From: Dentipellis sp. KUC8613
Lineage: Eukaryota > Basidiomycota > Agaricomycetes > Russulales > Hericiaceae
Assembly: GCA_002286715.1 (NCBI GenBank)
Contig: NSJX01000039.1
Coordinates: forward strand, 81,925-145,924
Direction of reading: 5' to 3'
DNA: 64,000 bases
Each line of letters starts with the position of its first letter. The stretch's first letter is position 1. Below, piece after piece: positions 22,099-33,006 of this stretch. Below the pieces are notes generated by a model. The model saw nothing but the letters and a program-made list of their open reading frames with translations. It searched no databases and was not told where the DNA came from. The position numbers and the translations under genes are program-made.

Positions 22099-22681
22099 GC
22101 GTGGTAAGTCGGGAGCGGCGTGTGAGGCCTTAAGGGGGCATCTCAGATGGGCTACTCATGACTCGGAGGCGGACGTCAACATTAAATAATATACTCGTGT
22201 ACTCTGATTGACTCACATATGGTTCCAAGTTGCCCGTCCCTGTCATTATCCTTCTCTCCTCCCTCCACCGACATCCGCCTGTTTCCTGTATACCCTTCCC
22301 GTTCAAGGGGCCCGAGCGGCTGCTTGTACACAACTGCTACCAGCGACATGGCGTGCGATTCATCATGCATCGTGACGTTATCAATGCCTCGTCGTTCATC
22401 ACATTGTCGAGGACAGAGCGGTCAGCGGTAGATAAGTTCCCGCTACCCCTGTGGTAGTGGGTCTTGTACCTCATTTCTGTATATCGTTTTTCGCAGAAGA
22501 TTCACGATCTGTTTGTGGCTGTGCTAGTCTCTCGGCCATTGCCGCTACCCGTCTTTGTCCTGTCTTGTACTGCCATCCAGTGTTACATGATCCTGCGACC
22601 GGTTAGTTTCTCGCTCTTTTTGCGCGACAATGGGTCTCATCACTGACGCGTTCTCCCATCTCGTAAGCGATACCCCTGCAG

Positions 22682-23126
22682 TCCAAGTACGACCCGGCAA
22701 TGCTGCCGGACCACGGCGGTCCCCAGTTTCGACACGTGAATGCCAAGGTCGTGCAGTACGACGTCCGTGACAAGGACTTCAATTTGATTCCACCCTGGGA
22801 GTTCCTCAACTCCCTGCATGCCGACACGCTCTTCGTCGCCGCCGTAGAGCTTCTCGTCTGGGACATCGCGCCGAACGAGAGGATGCGCAAGCGCACACTG
22901 GTACGTGACATGACTCCTCTCATCCCGCGTATCGTTCACTGACCACAAACTGCTTCACAGAGTTCCCAAGCCCGTGCCAAAAGCTTGAAGGTCCTCCGTG
23001 CTTCGCTTATCGCCGCCGTCGGGTCACGGCTGAGGTCGCTAGCTATCTGCAGTCTTTCCGGATCGCAAGCGGCGTCCTGGCATGCTGGACTCTTGGGTAC
23101 ATGCACTCATTGTGAGCATGTGCATG
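22682..23126 (+). pseudogene. Two-exon fragment of a basidiomycete protein of unknown function
   Basis: Exon 22682-22900 (73 codons, open) follows an acceptor CCTGCAG and contains HVNAKVVQYDVRDKDFNLIP, then PWEFLNSLHADTLFVAAVEL. A GTACGT donor, a 60-nt intron and a second segment beginning SSQARAKSLKVL follow in phase 0, reading open to a TAG at 23126. I recall similar PW(E/L)-x-L-x2-(G/D)TLV proteins as uncharacterised Agaricomycete families. No convincing first exon or start codon is visible upstream, so it is probably a 5'-truncated remnant. Confidence 0.45.
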
Positions 23127-23569
23127 AAGTCGGATAGGTGTGTGCATTTTTTTTGGCAACAGCAGATCTCAGGGCCTAGGAGCAGGACCGTGATTCAGGC
23201 TCGGCAGGTCATTCAGATACCTTGTTATGAGATTGACACGCCTACATGTCAAACCGACGACTCGACTGTCCGCGCGCGTGCGCCGCGATGAGCGTCTCCA
23301 GTGCTGCCCTAATCCGTTGGCACGATGACAATTGGGAATCATCTATGCAGTCTTCACACATCGAGGCAATTCTCGCGGCCACGAGTTGCTGGCTTGCTCT
23401 GCTCACACTCATCCTGTTCTCTGCTGGTCTTGGCGCAAGGCAGGCTCCTACTTGTGGATGTATTCGTGCCTGCAGCGCTAGGTTCTCACCTTCAGCACCC
23501 CTCCACAACACTGGTACCCTTCTCAGCTCGGGCTCGTACACGGCCCGCTCTCGAGCGTAACGACCCAGG

Positions 23570-23720
23570 CGCCTTCGCCCCTCCCGCCGCGCTACACGTC
23601 CTCCTCGACCTCCCTGCTGCTGACCGAGCTCGTGTGGTATGTGTTCGCCCTCGCCGACCTCGCCGCATGCTTGGTGCGCGCGTCATGAAGCGCGCCACAT
23701 CATTGCCGGCGGCATGGGTG
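23570..23720 (+). pseudogene. Fragment possibly of a nucleotide-sugar-transporter-like gene, copy 1
   Basis: The plus strand reads PRYTSSSTSLLLTELVWYVF followed by ALADLAACLV. The block loosely resembles the RYS-x-T-x4-TEL-K signature of nucleotide-sugar transporters. It is too short and isolated to be a gene. A second copy in the same orientation lies at 24352-24540, and the palindrome sits between them. Confidence 0.3.
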
Positions 23721-23727
23721 GCGTGTT

Positions 23728-24352
23728 GCTGGAATAGTGCCGCGGGCTTGCATGCAGCACGTCTCTGTCTGCAGGCATGCTTGCGAGGGGACGGGGTAGG
23801 GTGAGTACAAGGGAGAGCAGTACGGGCTAGTCAGAGCTGGTTTCGCGGTGAAGGGCACGAGTGTGGATTTGGACGAGAACTGATGAGAGTGGGCGGGATC
23901 GGGTCGTATATGGTGATATCTGCAATGATGTACTGAGAGATTCAATGATATGCATACTTCGATATTGTGACCTGATCAGGCCCGATGTGAGCAGATGGTG
24001 CATACTGAACCCGATGAGGGCAGATCTCGACAGACAAAATCGGTCAGATTTTGTCTGTCGAGATCTGCCCTCATCGGGTTCAGTATGCACCATCTGCTCA
24101 CATCGGGCCTGATCAGGTCACAAATTCAAAGTATGCATATCATTATGTAAATCTCTCAGTACATCATTGCAGATATCACCATATACGACCCGATCCCACC
24201 CATTCTCATCAGTTCTCGCCCGAATCCATACTCGTGCCTTTCACCGCGGGACCAGCTCTGACCAGCTCACCCTACCCCGTCCCCCTCGCGAGTACGGCTG
24301 CAGACAGGGATGTGCTGTCCGCAAGCCCGAGGCGCCAGTCCAGTACCCCTTC
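23728..24352. repeat. Large inverted repeat (arms ~310 bp, loop 5 nt)
   Basis: Left arm 23728-24041 and right arm 24047-24352 are reverse complements around a five-base centre. The inner ~80 bp are almost perfect (GATCTGCCCTCATCGGGTTC in the right arm mirrors the left). Identity falls outward with small indels, including about 20 bases present only in the left arm near 23810. The element is flanked by the two directly repeated transporter-like fragments. It could be a foldback element or the result of an inverted duplication. Transcription would give a long hairpin RNA. Confidence 0.85.
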
Positions 24353-24540
24353 CACCGCGCTACACGTCGTCCCCGACCTCCCTGCTGCTGCTGACCGAGC
24401 TCGTGCGGTACGTGTTCATCCAATCCACTGCGCTCGCCGCATCCTCGACACGCGCATCGCGAAGCACATCATGCTGCTGCCGACAGCGCGGGCGGTGTTG
24501 CAACGCTCGAGGGCAAGCCGTGTGCGAGGCCGAGCTGAGA
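24353..24540 (+). pseudogene. Fragment possibly of a nucleotide-sugar-transporter-like gene, copy 2
   Basis: Direct-repeat partner of the 23.57-kb fragment: CCGCGCTACACGTCGTCCCC starts it and the reading is RYTSSPTSLLLLTELVRYVF. Differences from copy 1 include a codon insertion in the leucine run. It is not a complete gene. Confidence 0.3.
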
Positions 24541-25189
24541 AGGGTGTCGCGGAGGGGTGCGAAGGGGACACGGGAGATGGTACTTCGGTGTTTGTACGTG
24601 CGAGAGGTGCGAGTCTGGTGTGGTGTCGTTTGCCAACAGGATATGTCAGCCACAGAGATTCTGGTCAGGAACTGCCAGCAGTACGCGTACCGATGAGAAT
24701 TACCCGAAGTGCTACGCGCACAGAACGCGTTGAATGTGGTACTGCTCGCTGCAGCGTGCAGCAGCGCGAGCACGAAGAGACCCACGAGATGGACATATGC
24801 GTACAGCACAAGCTTTGTGCCAAGTACTACCGGGAAGGCGCCGCCCGGCAGGAGCCGCGGTTGGCAGCAGACCGCGGGAGAGGCAGAGCTGCTGCGGGAG
24901 ATGCTGGAGGAGAGGCTGCGTGGGCTGGGTGCTGAGTTAGCGCCTATGGGGGTATGAGTAAATGTCTAGTGCGACATCGATGCATCAGTCACGGAGCAAT
25001 ACTTGTAGGATACGTACCAGTGACACCTATGCTCGGCGCGTGCCCACTGTTGGAGCTCGACGCGGTGCCGAAGTTCGTACATGCTTGCGTACACGCTGTG
25101 AGACCCTCGTGCCGCAGACACAACTACAACTCTACAAGGAGCAGGGACAATATGCGACCGACAGCTTGTCAGCGACAGCATGCTGGCAA
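24541..25189. other. Coding-like remnant, unresolved
   Basis: The plus strand at 24709-24957 reads RAQNALNVVLLAAACSSAST, then RWTYAYSTSFVPS, which looks like an eroded protein. No start, splice model or family could be set. Confidence 0.25.
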
Positions 25190-26165
25190 CTACATGGGGT
25201 GACGACCGGGTTTCGACTTCCCGGGGCGGAGCGCTGAGAGGACGGCCTGATTGTCGAGCATAATCGCTATGTCCTTGCGACAAGAGTCGGCCTCAGTGTG
25301 GATGAGATGAGCGGCAAGCCTTCCCTTCCTGCAGAAAAACAGCTGAAGCCCGGGGCCATCCTGTGCAGAGCCGTCCGTGTCAATTTGGGTGTGAGCATTG
25401 CAGTCTTCATCCTCTTTGATGGATGCCTCGCGGCCAGCTTTCATACTAACGATGGTGAGTTGACTGAGGATGTCGCTGCACAGCAGTTCTCGAGGTCACC
25501 AAGCAGGGACATTGTAGATACGAAGGAGATGGTGTATACATTGGTGAGCGGTGGTGGTTGACGTAGAACCGTTCAACAACGCCCTACATGGCTGTAGAGT
25601 GGGCGTGACTAGGGAAGCAAGCCGAGACGGGTGTCAGCGCGATGACAATGCTTGTCAATCGTGAGTTCTATGGAGAAGAGGTTTGCGTGGGCATCGAGCA
25701 TATCTCAAGGGCTGGTCCGTAGTCCCAGATGATAGAGATCCCTAGGCACTGAAAGTGTGCGAGGGCGGCGATAGCTCCCACTGACCCGGTTCTCCTGTGC
25801 GAATCAGCAGGTTCGGCGGGGTAGTAAATTGGCACACACCAAACGTCGACAGCGTAAAGCATCTTAGGCAACGCAACACCGATGAATAGGCGCCGAGCTT
25901 GAGCTGGGGAAAGACCGCACGAGTGCCGTGCTAAACGTCATAGAACTGGTGTCTAGGTGGTCCCTCGTGCGACAGCGTTCTGCCAGTGCTCGCGCAAACA
26001 AAGAGACTGGTCGACGATGACACTAAGATACCATGAGCTGACAGAGGGCAGAGGTGATTGGAGGCAAATGGGGGAATTAAGGATGAGGTTTCTATGCGGC
26101 TTCTGGCTCTGCAGAGAAACGAAGTCGATTGACGCGCCCTCGGATGGTGATCTGTCGACCATTCA
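25190..26165 (-). mobile_element. Dead LINE-type retroelement fragment (reverse transcriptase end and RNase H)
   Basis: Minus-strand pieces in the order of a Tad1-like non-LTR element. 26162-25953 ends with VIVDQSLCLREHWQNAVARG. 25871-25668 contains MLYAVDVWCVPIYY and a GSVGAIAALAHFQCL block, which resemble the region after the reverse transcriptase palm. 25444-25190 has the RNase H-like IDTDGSA motif and LDNQAVLSAL. Stops and at least one frame change separate the pieces, and the 5' two thirds are absent. It is a relic. Confidence 0.65.
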
Positions 26166-28894
26166 ACAGCCCCGCCAGGTCTCTCATGTTCCTCATGATG
26201 CGATGCGTATCTTCGAAGGGTGGGTCGACCGCGATCAATATGGAGGCGAAAGGCGAGATTGGAGCCGTGCGGGAAGCCGGGAGCGGGGAGGTTAAGATGC
26301 TAATGGTATCTTAGTGTTGCACCGCTCCGTGAGTTTGTTACGCTGTCTCGCTGTATCAGCGTCGGCCTTTCGCTCATGTATGAGCACCGGACTAGTTACA
26401 AAGAATACATCCCACCTACGGACGCTGCAGAAACCGACGACGTGCCACGCATCGCTACGCGTGCGCGAGCTGCCAATGCTGTCAAGCTCGTGCGCGATTT
26501 ATAGAGGTGGATCGCATAGAAGCGGGGCGGAGCAGGCTGCAGGCGCGGTTGAGGGTGCGGACGATGAACAAACGAAGGCGGAAGGAGAGACGCGCCAAAT
26601 CGCCGAGCTCAGCATCTACAGCGTAAGCGCAGTGCGATCGTAGCCTGCTCGCTGAAAGCGGAAAGTGCACTGTAAAGGCAACATATCGAAGTGCCCTCAT
26701 TAGTATAGTAAAGAGAACGGAGAAAAACAAATACATTCTTACGTTGTCTTAGCCACGATGATATTCATGCATGTGCATGATCTCATGATTTGAGCTTCGA
26801 ACTATAAAGCGGTGGCTTCAGACAGTGCAAGAAAAGGATTGGCAGTATACTAGCTTGACGAAACTAGAAGAATAGAAGGTTCAGCAGATGCTACGAGAAG
26901 TTTTCGAGATACTACGTACCATCCCATCCCAAAAAAACAGCTCCAATGTATCAGTACAAAAACAATCCAGATTACTCGCGCCATTATAGTCCTACAAGAA
27001 TCCTTTCTAGCTCCCCGGTGAAGTCCTCCTGCCCCATGCAAATCCTGTTGTCCATCCTGATGCTCCCCAACTGCACGATCCTAGTCATATACCGCATAGC
27101 TCCAGCATATATTCATGGTATGAAGAACTCTTCAAGCAAGGCCGAAAATGAGTGAATCGAAAAAGCCAGATAAAATGAGATGCTCACAATCTACCATAAT
27201 CGAAGAAAATCATTGTGTACATCCATGCACCATTTCGTAGACGGCATGCCCTAATTTGAGATCCCTCAAACTTGAGGCGATAGAGATGCTTCGTACTGGG
27301 ATGTGCTATCAGACGAACAGAGATAATGACGTGTTAAAAGGAAACATTTACGCGTACATCCGGCCCAAACACTTGGGATAGTATATACTGGTCGTTTGTT
27401 AGATGTTTGTTGGATGCGTCGCTATGACATGACCATGCCCATTTGCGGTGCTGGAAGGAAGGATAAAGGCATGGATTTGATCACGTTGAGATCGTCCACG
27501 GCACCTGTAAGTGACGGTGAGAACTCGTGAGGATGACAGGAAAGAGTAGAAATAACTCTGGAATTCTTCGATAGAGGCGCGAGCCATGGGTGCGGCTCGA
27601 CGGTCGCAAGGCCGCAATCAGCTTTGAGCAGCACTCGCACCATGAGCATCAGTTGTACCTCTAGACGTCTCCGCGCCGTCTTCAGTCTGCGACTACATAT
27701 TTTGACGCGCGCTTCGCGAGCAGTTCGGTCTCCTCCAGCGCAGCCGGCCTGTCTCGAGCACTGTGTCTGCGCTCACTATAAGAGCACCTTTTGCCATCGT
27801 AATCTGCAGTGACGGGCGCAGTGCACTTGAAAGCCTCCACGTAGGCACGCCTGACAGAAGGAGGGGCAATTTTTGTATACGCGAGCTACTGAACGCAATA
27901 CGGCCGAGGTATTGCACGTTCGCCGCGAGCCTGATCCAGCAGGCTGCCAAGCCAGTGGCCTAATCGACGACACCTTCCAGCGGGCTTTCAAACGAATGAC
28001 TTGTAGCGATCGCAGAATCCAGGTGCAAGGCCACGGTTGCGACTGCAGCGTATGGGATCGTTGATCAGCGCGCGCACGAGATCCGTCATCAGGCTATTAG
28101 AGGCATCGGTCTCGTATGCTTCCCCGTAGTATGCATATGGATGATATGACATATGGTCATGTATCCTGTCACAGATGAACGAAGGTGGTAACAGAAAATA
28201 GATTAGGCGTACCACTCATGGGCACACTGCATCGGCCTGAACTGATCCTGCGACAACATCACGGCAGCCAGTCCGTGCTCGCCATCTGTGTCTGCGAGCT
28301 TTGCACGTACCGTAATCATATGGAGTCTCACCTGGGCCTTTTCTTGTCCGAGTATGTCGTTACCTCTTTCCGGCTGCTCGACGTACCAACATGCCACAGC
28401 CGTACTAAGTAGACAACAATATGAACGCAGACGCGCGACGTGCTTTCAGGCGAAGGCTGGCTATCGATCTCGGATTAAGCGCTATTGAGCTGCTTAGTCA
28501 CTTCGGCAAAGCGCGAATGCTGCTCAGACGAACCGTCAGACTCTAAACGACTATCTTCTGTTAAGGTCTGTAAAGGAGACTAGTTAGAATCTATCGCACG
28601 ACTCTGAGTACGGACTTGCTTCGGGTCTAAATCTCGTTGCGAGGTTGGTTTCCAATCCCTGGTCATTTTCCGCGAGGTGTTTTAGGGAGTCTGACAAGCC
28701 CCTGTATCAGCTGGCAGTCTTACACACTCGTCTGGATCTCAGGGAGCTGCCGTGATGCGCGTGGATCGATAGACCAGAAGGCCCGCCTTGCGACATATTC
28801 ACTGCGAGCCATATTGACAGGCTGCGCGGGCGGACGGCTATCGCCCTCCTTTTCGCACTCGCCCCTTACACTTTCTGGAAACAACCTCGAGAGC
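26166..28894. other. Gene-poor region
   Basis: 26650-27400 is A/T-rich with no ORF of interest. Scattered minus-strand ORFs at 27.4-28.2 kb (for example one containing YHPYAYYGEAYETDASNSLM) look partly coding but have no start, family or splice model. Confidence 0.3.
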
Positions 28895-29342
28895 ATGTCA
28901 GACGTCGGGGTAAGCATCTGGGACTCTTATCCGTGCCAGACCCCCTCAAAGTGCCTTTCTTCTCCGCTAGGAAACACTCTACATCGGTCGTCTGGCAAGG
29001 GGCGGTCCAAAGGACCGGCTATCTCGAGTCGAATCTGATATCCGCGACTTGCAAGAGGATGTAGGCGAGCTCCGAACGGCGCTCAACACAAGGTCGCTCG
29101 AGTCGCCCGAGAATATCGGCCGCGTCCGAACCACTCTTCGCGAAGCGGACCATCGCGCTCAGCTAGAGGAGAGGGTGCGAGCGGTAGAGTTGCGGCTTTG
29201 GAGAACCAGCGTGAGTATGTCAATGTGCTATCGTGATGACAGTACTAATGAGTCCTTCGCCCAGATCCTACTCACGACTGCGTTTGCAATCCTGTTATCC
29301 CTTCTAATTGCTATCAGGTTGCGCTGGGTTGACGTTCTGTAA
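28895..29342 (+). CDS. Small coiled-coil protein with C-terminal membrane anchor (110 aa)
   Basis: Three exons (28895-28909, 28971-29210, 29265-29342), both introns phase 0. The second has a textbook branch site (TACTAATG) and CCCAG acceptor. Residues ~25-85 are charged and heptad-like (DLQEDVGELRTALNTR, then LEERVRAVELRLWR). The third exon supplies a hydrophobic helix, ILLTTAFAILLSLLIAI, followed by RLRWVDVL and the stop. This is the layout of a tail-anchored protein facing the cytosol, as in SNARE-like or adaptor proteins, but no SNARE zero-layer is evident. The start could lie upstream, since the frame stays open to 28637. Confidence 0.6.
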
Positions 29343-30045
29343 ACACTTTTCATATGAGCCAAAATCTGCTGCTACATGTGCTGTAACACGACTCGCGACT
29401 CAGATCAGCAAGATAGAGGACTAGACACGGCACATAATTGATCGATACTTACAGCAGACAGTGAATATATGCCCTGAATTGAAACTCCTCCTCCTCATTG
29501 TATACATGCAACTGTACTACTACATAGATGTATATGTACCTCTGCATAAGCGTGCACAGGCTTCAAAAGGCCTGTCAGCACTTTTCAGCTATGGTAAAGC
29601 CACACAGGCATGGCAATGCAGGTGAGCGTGGTGCGGCGGCCCGAGCGAGGTCGCGATGGCTCCGTCATGGTTGGCCCATGAGCGCACTCAATCCCTTGTG
29701 GATGCACACGGCCCACTCGCTCACCTCGTGATCCTCATGCGCCATCCCAACACCGGTGCCCTCAGAGTTAAGCAGCAGCCACAACCCGTGTTCTCAATGA
29801 GCAAAAGGCATAATAAGGTTGCATTCCTGTTCGCACAGCATCAGCACCTGTGCATGCAAAGATGGAAGAGAAATGGGAGGCGTACCGCAGACAAAAGGCG
29901 CGCACAGCTTAAACTCCGACACGGCCCCATGGCCGAGCTTCCCAAACAGCCCGCCACCCAACACCAGAGCCGGAATGTACACGTCCTTCGACACGACGGA
30001 GAAGCCACCCGGCAGTGCATCCCCATCGCATTTCCACTCCTTTAT
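29343..30045. other. No supported gene
   Basis: A minus-strand ORF at 29994-29794 reads DVYIPALVLGGGLFGKLGHG, hydrophobic and Gly-rich like a channel or transporter segment. It is isolated and lacks flanking exons. Nothing else is recognisable. Confidence 0.25.
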
Positions 30046-30249
30046 AGCTGTTTAGAGATCGATAGACCTCGTCGACAACTTTTTGCAGTCGCATGTCACA
30101 GCCCGATTGAACCCGTCAATGCCGCCGTGTGTGTCTAGCTCCAATGCCGGCCGCGAAAGTCAGTAGGCGGAGTATGGAAGTCTCCGAGCACTCATGATAT
30201 GCGACTGTGCGAAAGAATATTCGTGTGGTCTATCGATCTCTAAACAGCT
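30046..30249. repeat. Short inverted repeat
   Basis: A perfect 23-bp inverted pair (30046-30068 and 30227-30249, starting AGCTGTTTAGAGATCG) separated by 158 bp, with weaker similarity continuing inward (GCAGTCGCATGTC against the complement of GATATGCGACTGTGC). It could be a small foldback or MITE-like element. Confidence 0.6.
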
Positions 30250-31082
30250 GTAAGTCCGCCACACCACACAGCGGCGAACCACGGTGCGCCAGGCGGAAAC
30301 TGGCACTCTATGCTCGCCTCTGCGTCTTCGGCATGTGGATTCTCGTAGCCATACAGCACACTTCGTGGACTCTGTGCAAAGGAAGCGCGGGCGGGCAGTG
30401 TAGAGCCCGCGCGCCAGAAGCGGTGCTCTGCGGCGGGCGAGGGGAAGGCAGAGCGCAGCCAGCGCGCGGGCGGTCCCCGCGAGCACGAGGTGCGCGGGTT
30501 CGTACCGGGCGGGGGCGGGAGGGAAAGCGTGTCACAGTCGGTGAGGAGGTCATCGGAACGGGAGGGTCAGGAGGGAGAGCATGGCGGGCGGGCAGGGATC
30601 AGTGGGACCTTGAGCGTGTGCGGCTGGACGGGGTTATTATAGCGATGCATTGAGCTTGTCGAGGGAGCCGCACAGCTCACCTAGCATGGGCCCATTCCCG
30701 CTGCTGCATCTGTTCGCAGCAGATCAAGCGCGAGCCTGCCTGGTGTGTGTGGAAGAATCGGGATGAGGGCACAAAGTCAGGCGGCAGGTTAAGCAACGAG
30801 CGGTGTGGCAGAGTCCTGATGGGCCTGAACTCGACGCCAGGTGGAGTTGCAAAGCCCGATGGACCTGCCACTGACACTACGCTCCGTTGAGTCCACGTCC
30901 GCGGAAGCTAACTATGGCCTATGGAGATTGAGACGAAGGCGGAACAAGCTGGGTCGATGTGGGCGACGTGTCTCGAATCGAGGCCAGGTCCAGCATTGCA
31001 TGATGGACCACGGGAACCTCCAGGCTACCCAAATAGCCGAGAACGGTGGTGTCGATGGTACTGGTGAGGTGAAGATTGTGCC
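30250..31082. other. GC-rich region without a supported gene
   Basis: Low-complexity GCG/GGC-rich ORFs at 30.2-30.65 kb and a short ORF at 30841-31086. No motif, splice model or homology pattern supports any of them. Confidence 0.3.
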
Positions 31083-31678
31083 GTGACGGAGGCAGGGGCA
31101 GTGGGTAGGGATGAAGAACATAGGTGCAACACACGATAAGGGGAGGAAAGCAGCACACATGATCGAGCCAATACCTGGAAATACCGTACATGCGCTGTCA
31201 TTACTTCACAGACGGGGCGCGGGCGTACTAGGGCCGAGACGCATGCGGTGTGCGAGACAGGGCTCCAGGACGGCTTGGGTTAGACTGGTGACCGAGTCTC
31301 TAGACAGAACTGTGCAATGACGGACAAGTCGAGTATTGCATGTCTAGAGACTGGGAGAACTCGGAGTGGCGTCGCNNNNNNNNNNGTGACGGAGGCAGGG
31401 GCAGTGGGTAGGGATGAAGAACATAGGTGCAACACACGATAAGGGGAGGAAAGCAGCACACATGATCGAGCCAATACCTGGAAATACCGTACATGCGCTG
31501 TCATTACTTCACAGACGGGGCGCGGGCGTACTAGGGCCGAGACGCATGCGGTGTGCGAGACAGGGCTCCAGGACGGCTTGGGTTAGACTGGTGACCGAGT
31601 CTCTAGACAGAACTGTGCAATGACGGACAAGTCGAGTATTGCATGTCTAGAGACTGGGAGAACTCGGAGTGGCGTCGC
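31083..31678. other. Assembly gap flanked by an exact 293-bp duplicate
   Basis: 31083-31375 and 31386-31678 are identical and separated by ten N. A gap placed exactly between two identical copies is what a scaffolder leaves when overlapping contig ends are not merged. The true sequence probably has one copy. Confidence 0.9.
31281..31352 (+). repeat. Palindromic element, copy 1 (also at 31584-31655 by the gap duplicate)
   Basis: Begins TAGACTGGTGACCGAG, then folds. AGTCTCTAGACA pairs with TGTCTAGAGACT, and inside it TGCAAT pairs with ATTGCA, around the loop GACGGACAAGTCGAGT. The 5' flank and loop are shared with copies at 48759 and 57604, while the stems differ. Confidence 0.75.
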
Positions 31679-32352
31679 GGGGACGAGCACTACTGACTAA
31701 GCTTATGCACGTGCCGCTTTCGTCGACGCGTTTCGAGCGCGTCCTGCTTCGCCGTTCTCCGTACATACGACTTGCTGCACCTCCCTCGTCGCCCCACCGA
31801 GTTTTAGACTCGTATAATGATACCATAACCGCCTCATGTATACCCTATAGATCATGGCTGGCCACACTCTCCCTATTTCGACCGATAATTCTTCCCTTCC
31901 CGCACACACTCTCCGCTTTCGTCAGTCACTCGCAAAGATATCCGATTCCGCCATGCAGATTGCCGAACATTCAACCAGGCCAAGATCTTTTCATGCGCAT
32001 CAGCACTATCCCACCACAAATCCAAGGTCATGCTCTAGAGCGCCGGCAACAACACGCGTGACATCACGGGTAACGGCCGTTACTGTAAACCATCGTTCCC
32101 ATACATCGATACAAGCGCCCAAGCATCATAGAGACAATGTCGGGCCCGATATGACGGAGGTAGGGCAATCAGAATGCTACTTCATGTGCATGGTGATCTA
32201 TGTACTTATTCACATAGTAAAGTGAGAAGGAATCTAAAGAATATTCAAATATAAAGCTTACAGGGAGTGCCTCGTCCCCAAAGACAGGCATGAGTGAGCG
32301 ACACGTAGAAATGTGTCAAGATGAAGAGCCGACATATCACGACCCCCTGAAC
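31679..32352. other. No supported gene
   Basis: Plus-strand ORF 31669-32061 begins inside the duplicated gap sequence and has no recognisable motif. Nothing else is seen. Confidence 0.3.
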
Positions 32353-33006
32353 TCAGGTTTGACTTTCCACAATCCCGTCACAGTGTCGGGCGTCCGGCCA
32401 ACACGTTTGAACCATTCGACGAGAGCGCATGAATATTGGACACCGTGCTGTCCGTGTCAAGCTGCTCTTTTCGTTCGAACATAACGAAGGCTCTTCATGC
32501 CAATTCCGTACAAAAGCAGTCTCGGCTCTCGTGCTCCCCTTTCCAGCTGGGGCATGAGCGAATGCGTTCTCAACGCATGCCGCGGATGCCGGACTGATCA
32601 CCGGGAGCGTAGAATGTGGCGGCGGCTGAATGAAAGACAGTAATTCTGCTTGTAATGAATGGAAGCTGTGTTGCTGGCGTGACTTCCGCTGCAGGATGAG
32701 GTGTGTGACACGGAAAATTTCGTTCTGGACACCCAATGTGACGTAGTTGAGAAGGGTCAGCGCAGGCGCGAACAAGCATCGTGGCCGTGATGGACCACAA
32801 TGGAGGTAAGCCTTCTCTTTTCCAGAAAGGTTCGAGCCTGCACAGAATTCTGAATGTGCAATTTTGAAGTCGAAGAAGCTGGAGCAGGCGTAGGGGAGGG
32901 AGAGGGAAGATGTGCGCAAGTCATACATGAGCTGTTGCGAGTAGCGCCCGAGGTCTGTTCGCCGGCTATCGTGCCTCGTCAACAGCACTGTTTTCTGGAC
33001 TGACAT
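32353..33006 (-). CDS. Unrecognised ORF (217 aa), doubtful
   Basis: A single uninterrupted minus-strand ORF with ATG start. No membrane segment, repeat or known motif. It has a Cys/His-containing stretch (AYLHCGPSRPRCLFAP) and a Ser-rich middle. Its length is unusual for this region but composition gives no strong coding bias. It could be chance or an eroded exon; the plus strand shows no competing gene. Confidence 0.2.
   Translation of the reverse strand: MSVQKTVLLTRHDSRRTDLGRYSQQLMYDLRTSSLSLPYACSSFFDFKIAHSEFCAGSNLSGKEKAYLHCGPSRPRCLFAPALTLLNYVTLGVQNEIFRVTHLILQRKSRQQHSFHSLQAELLSFIQPPPHSTLPVISPASAACVENAFAHAPAGKGSTRAETAFVRNWHEEPSLCSNEKSSLTRTARCPIFMRSRRMVQTCWPDARHCDGIVESQT

Noticed and set aside
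29794..29994. Chloride-channel-like segment (IPALVLGGGLFGKLGHG)
   Set aside because: Only about 20 suggestive residues without flanking exons; too weak to name a family.
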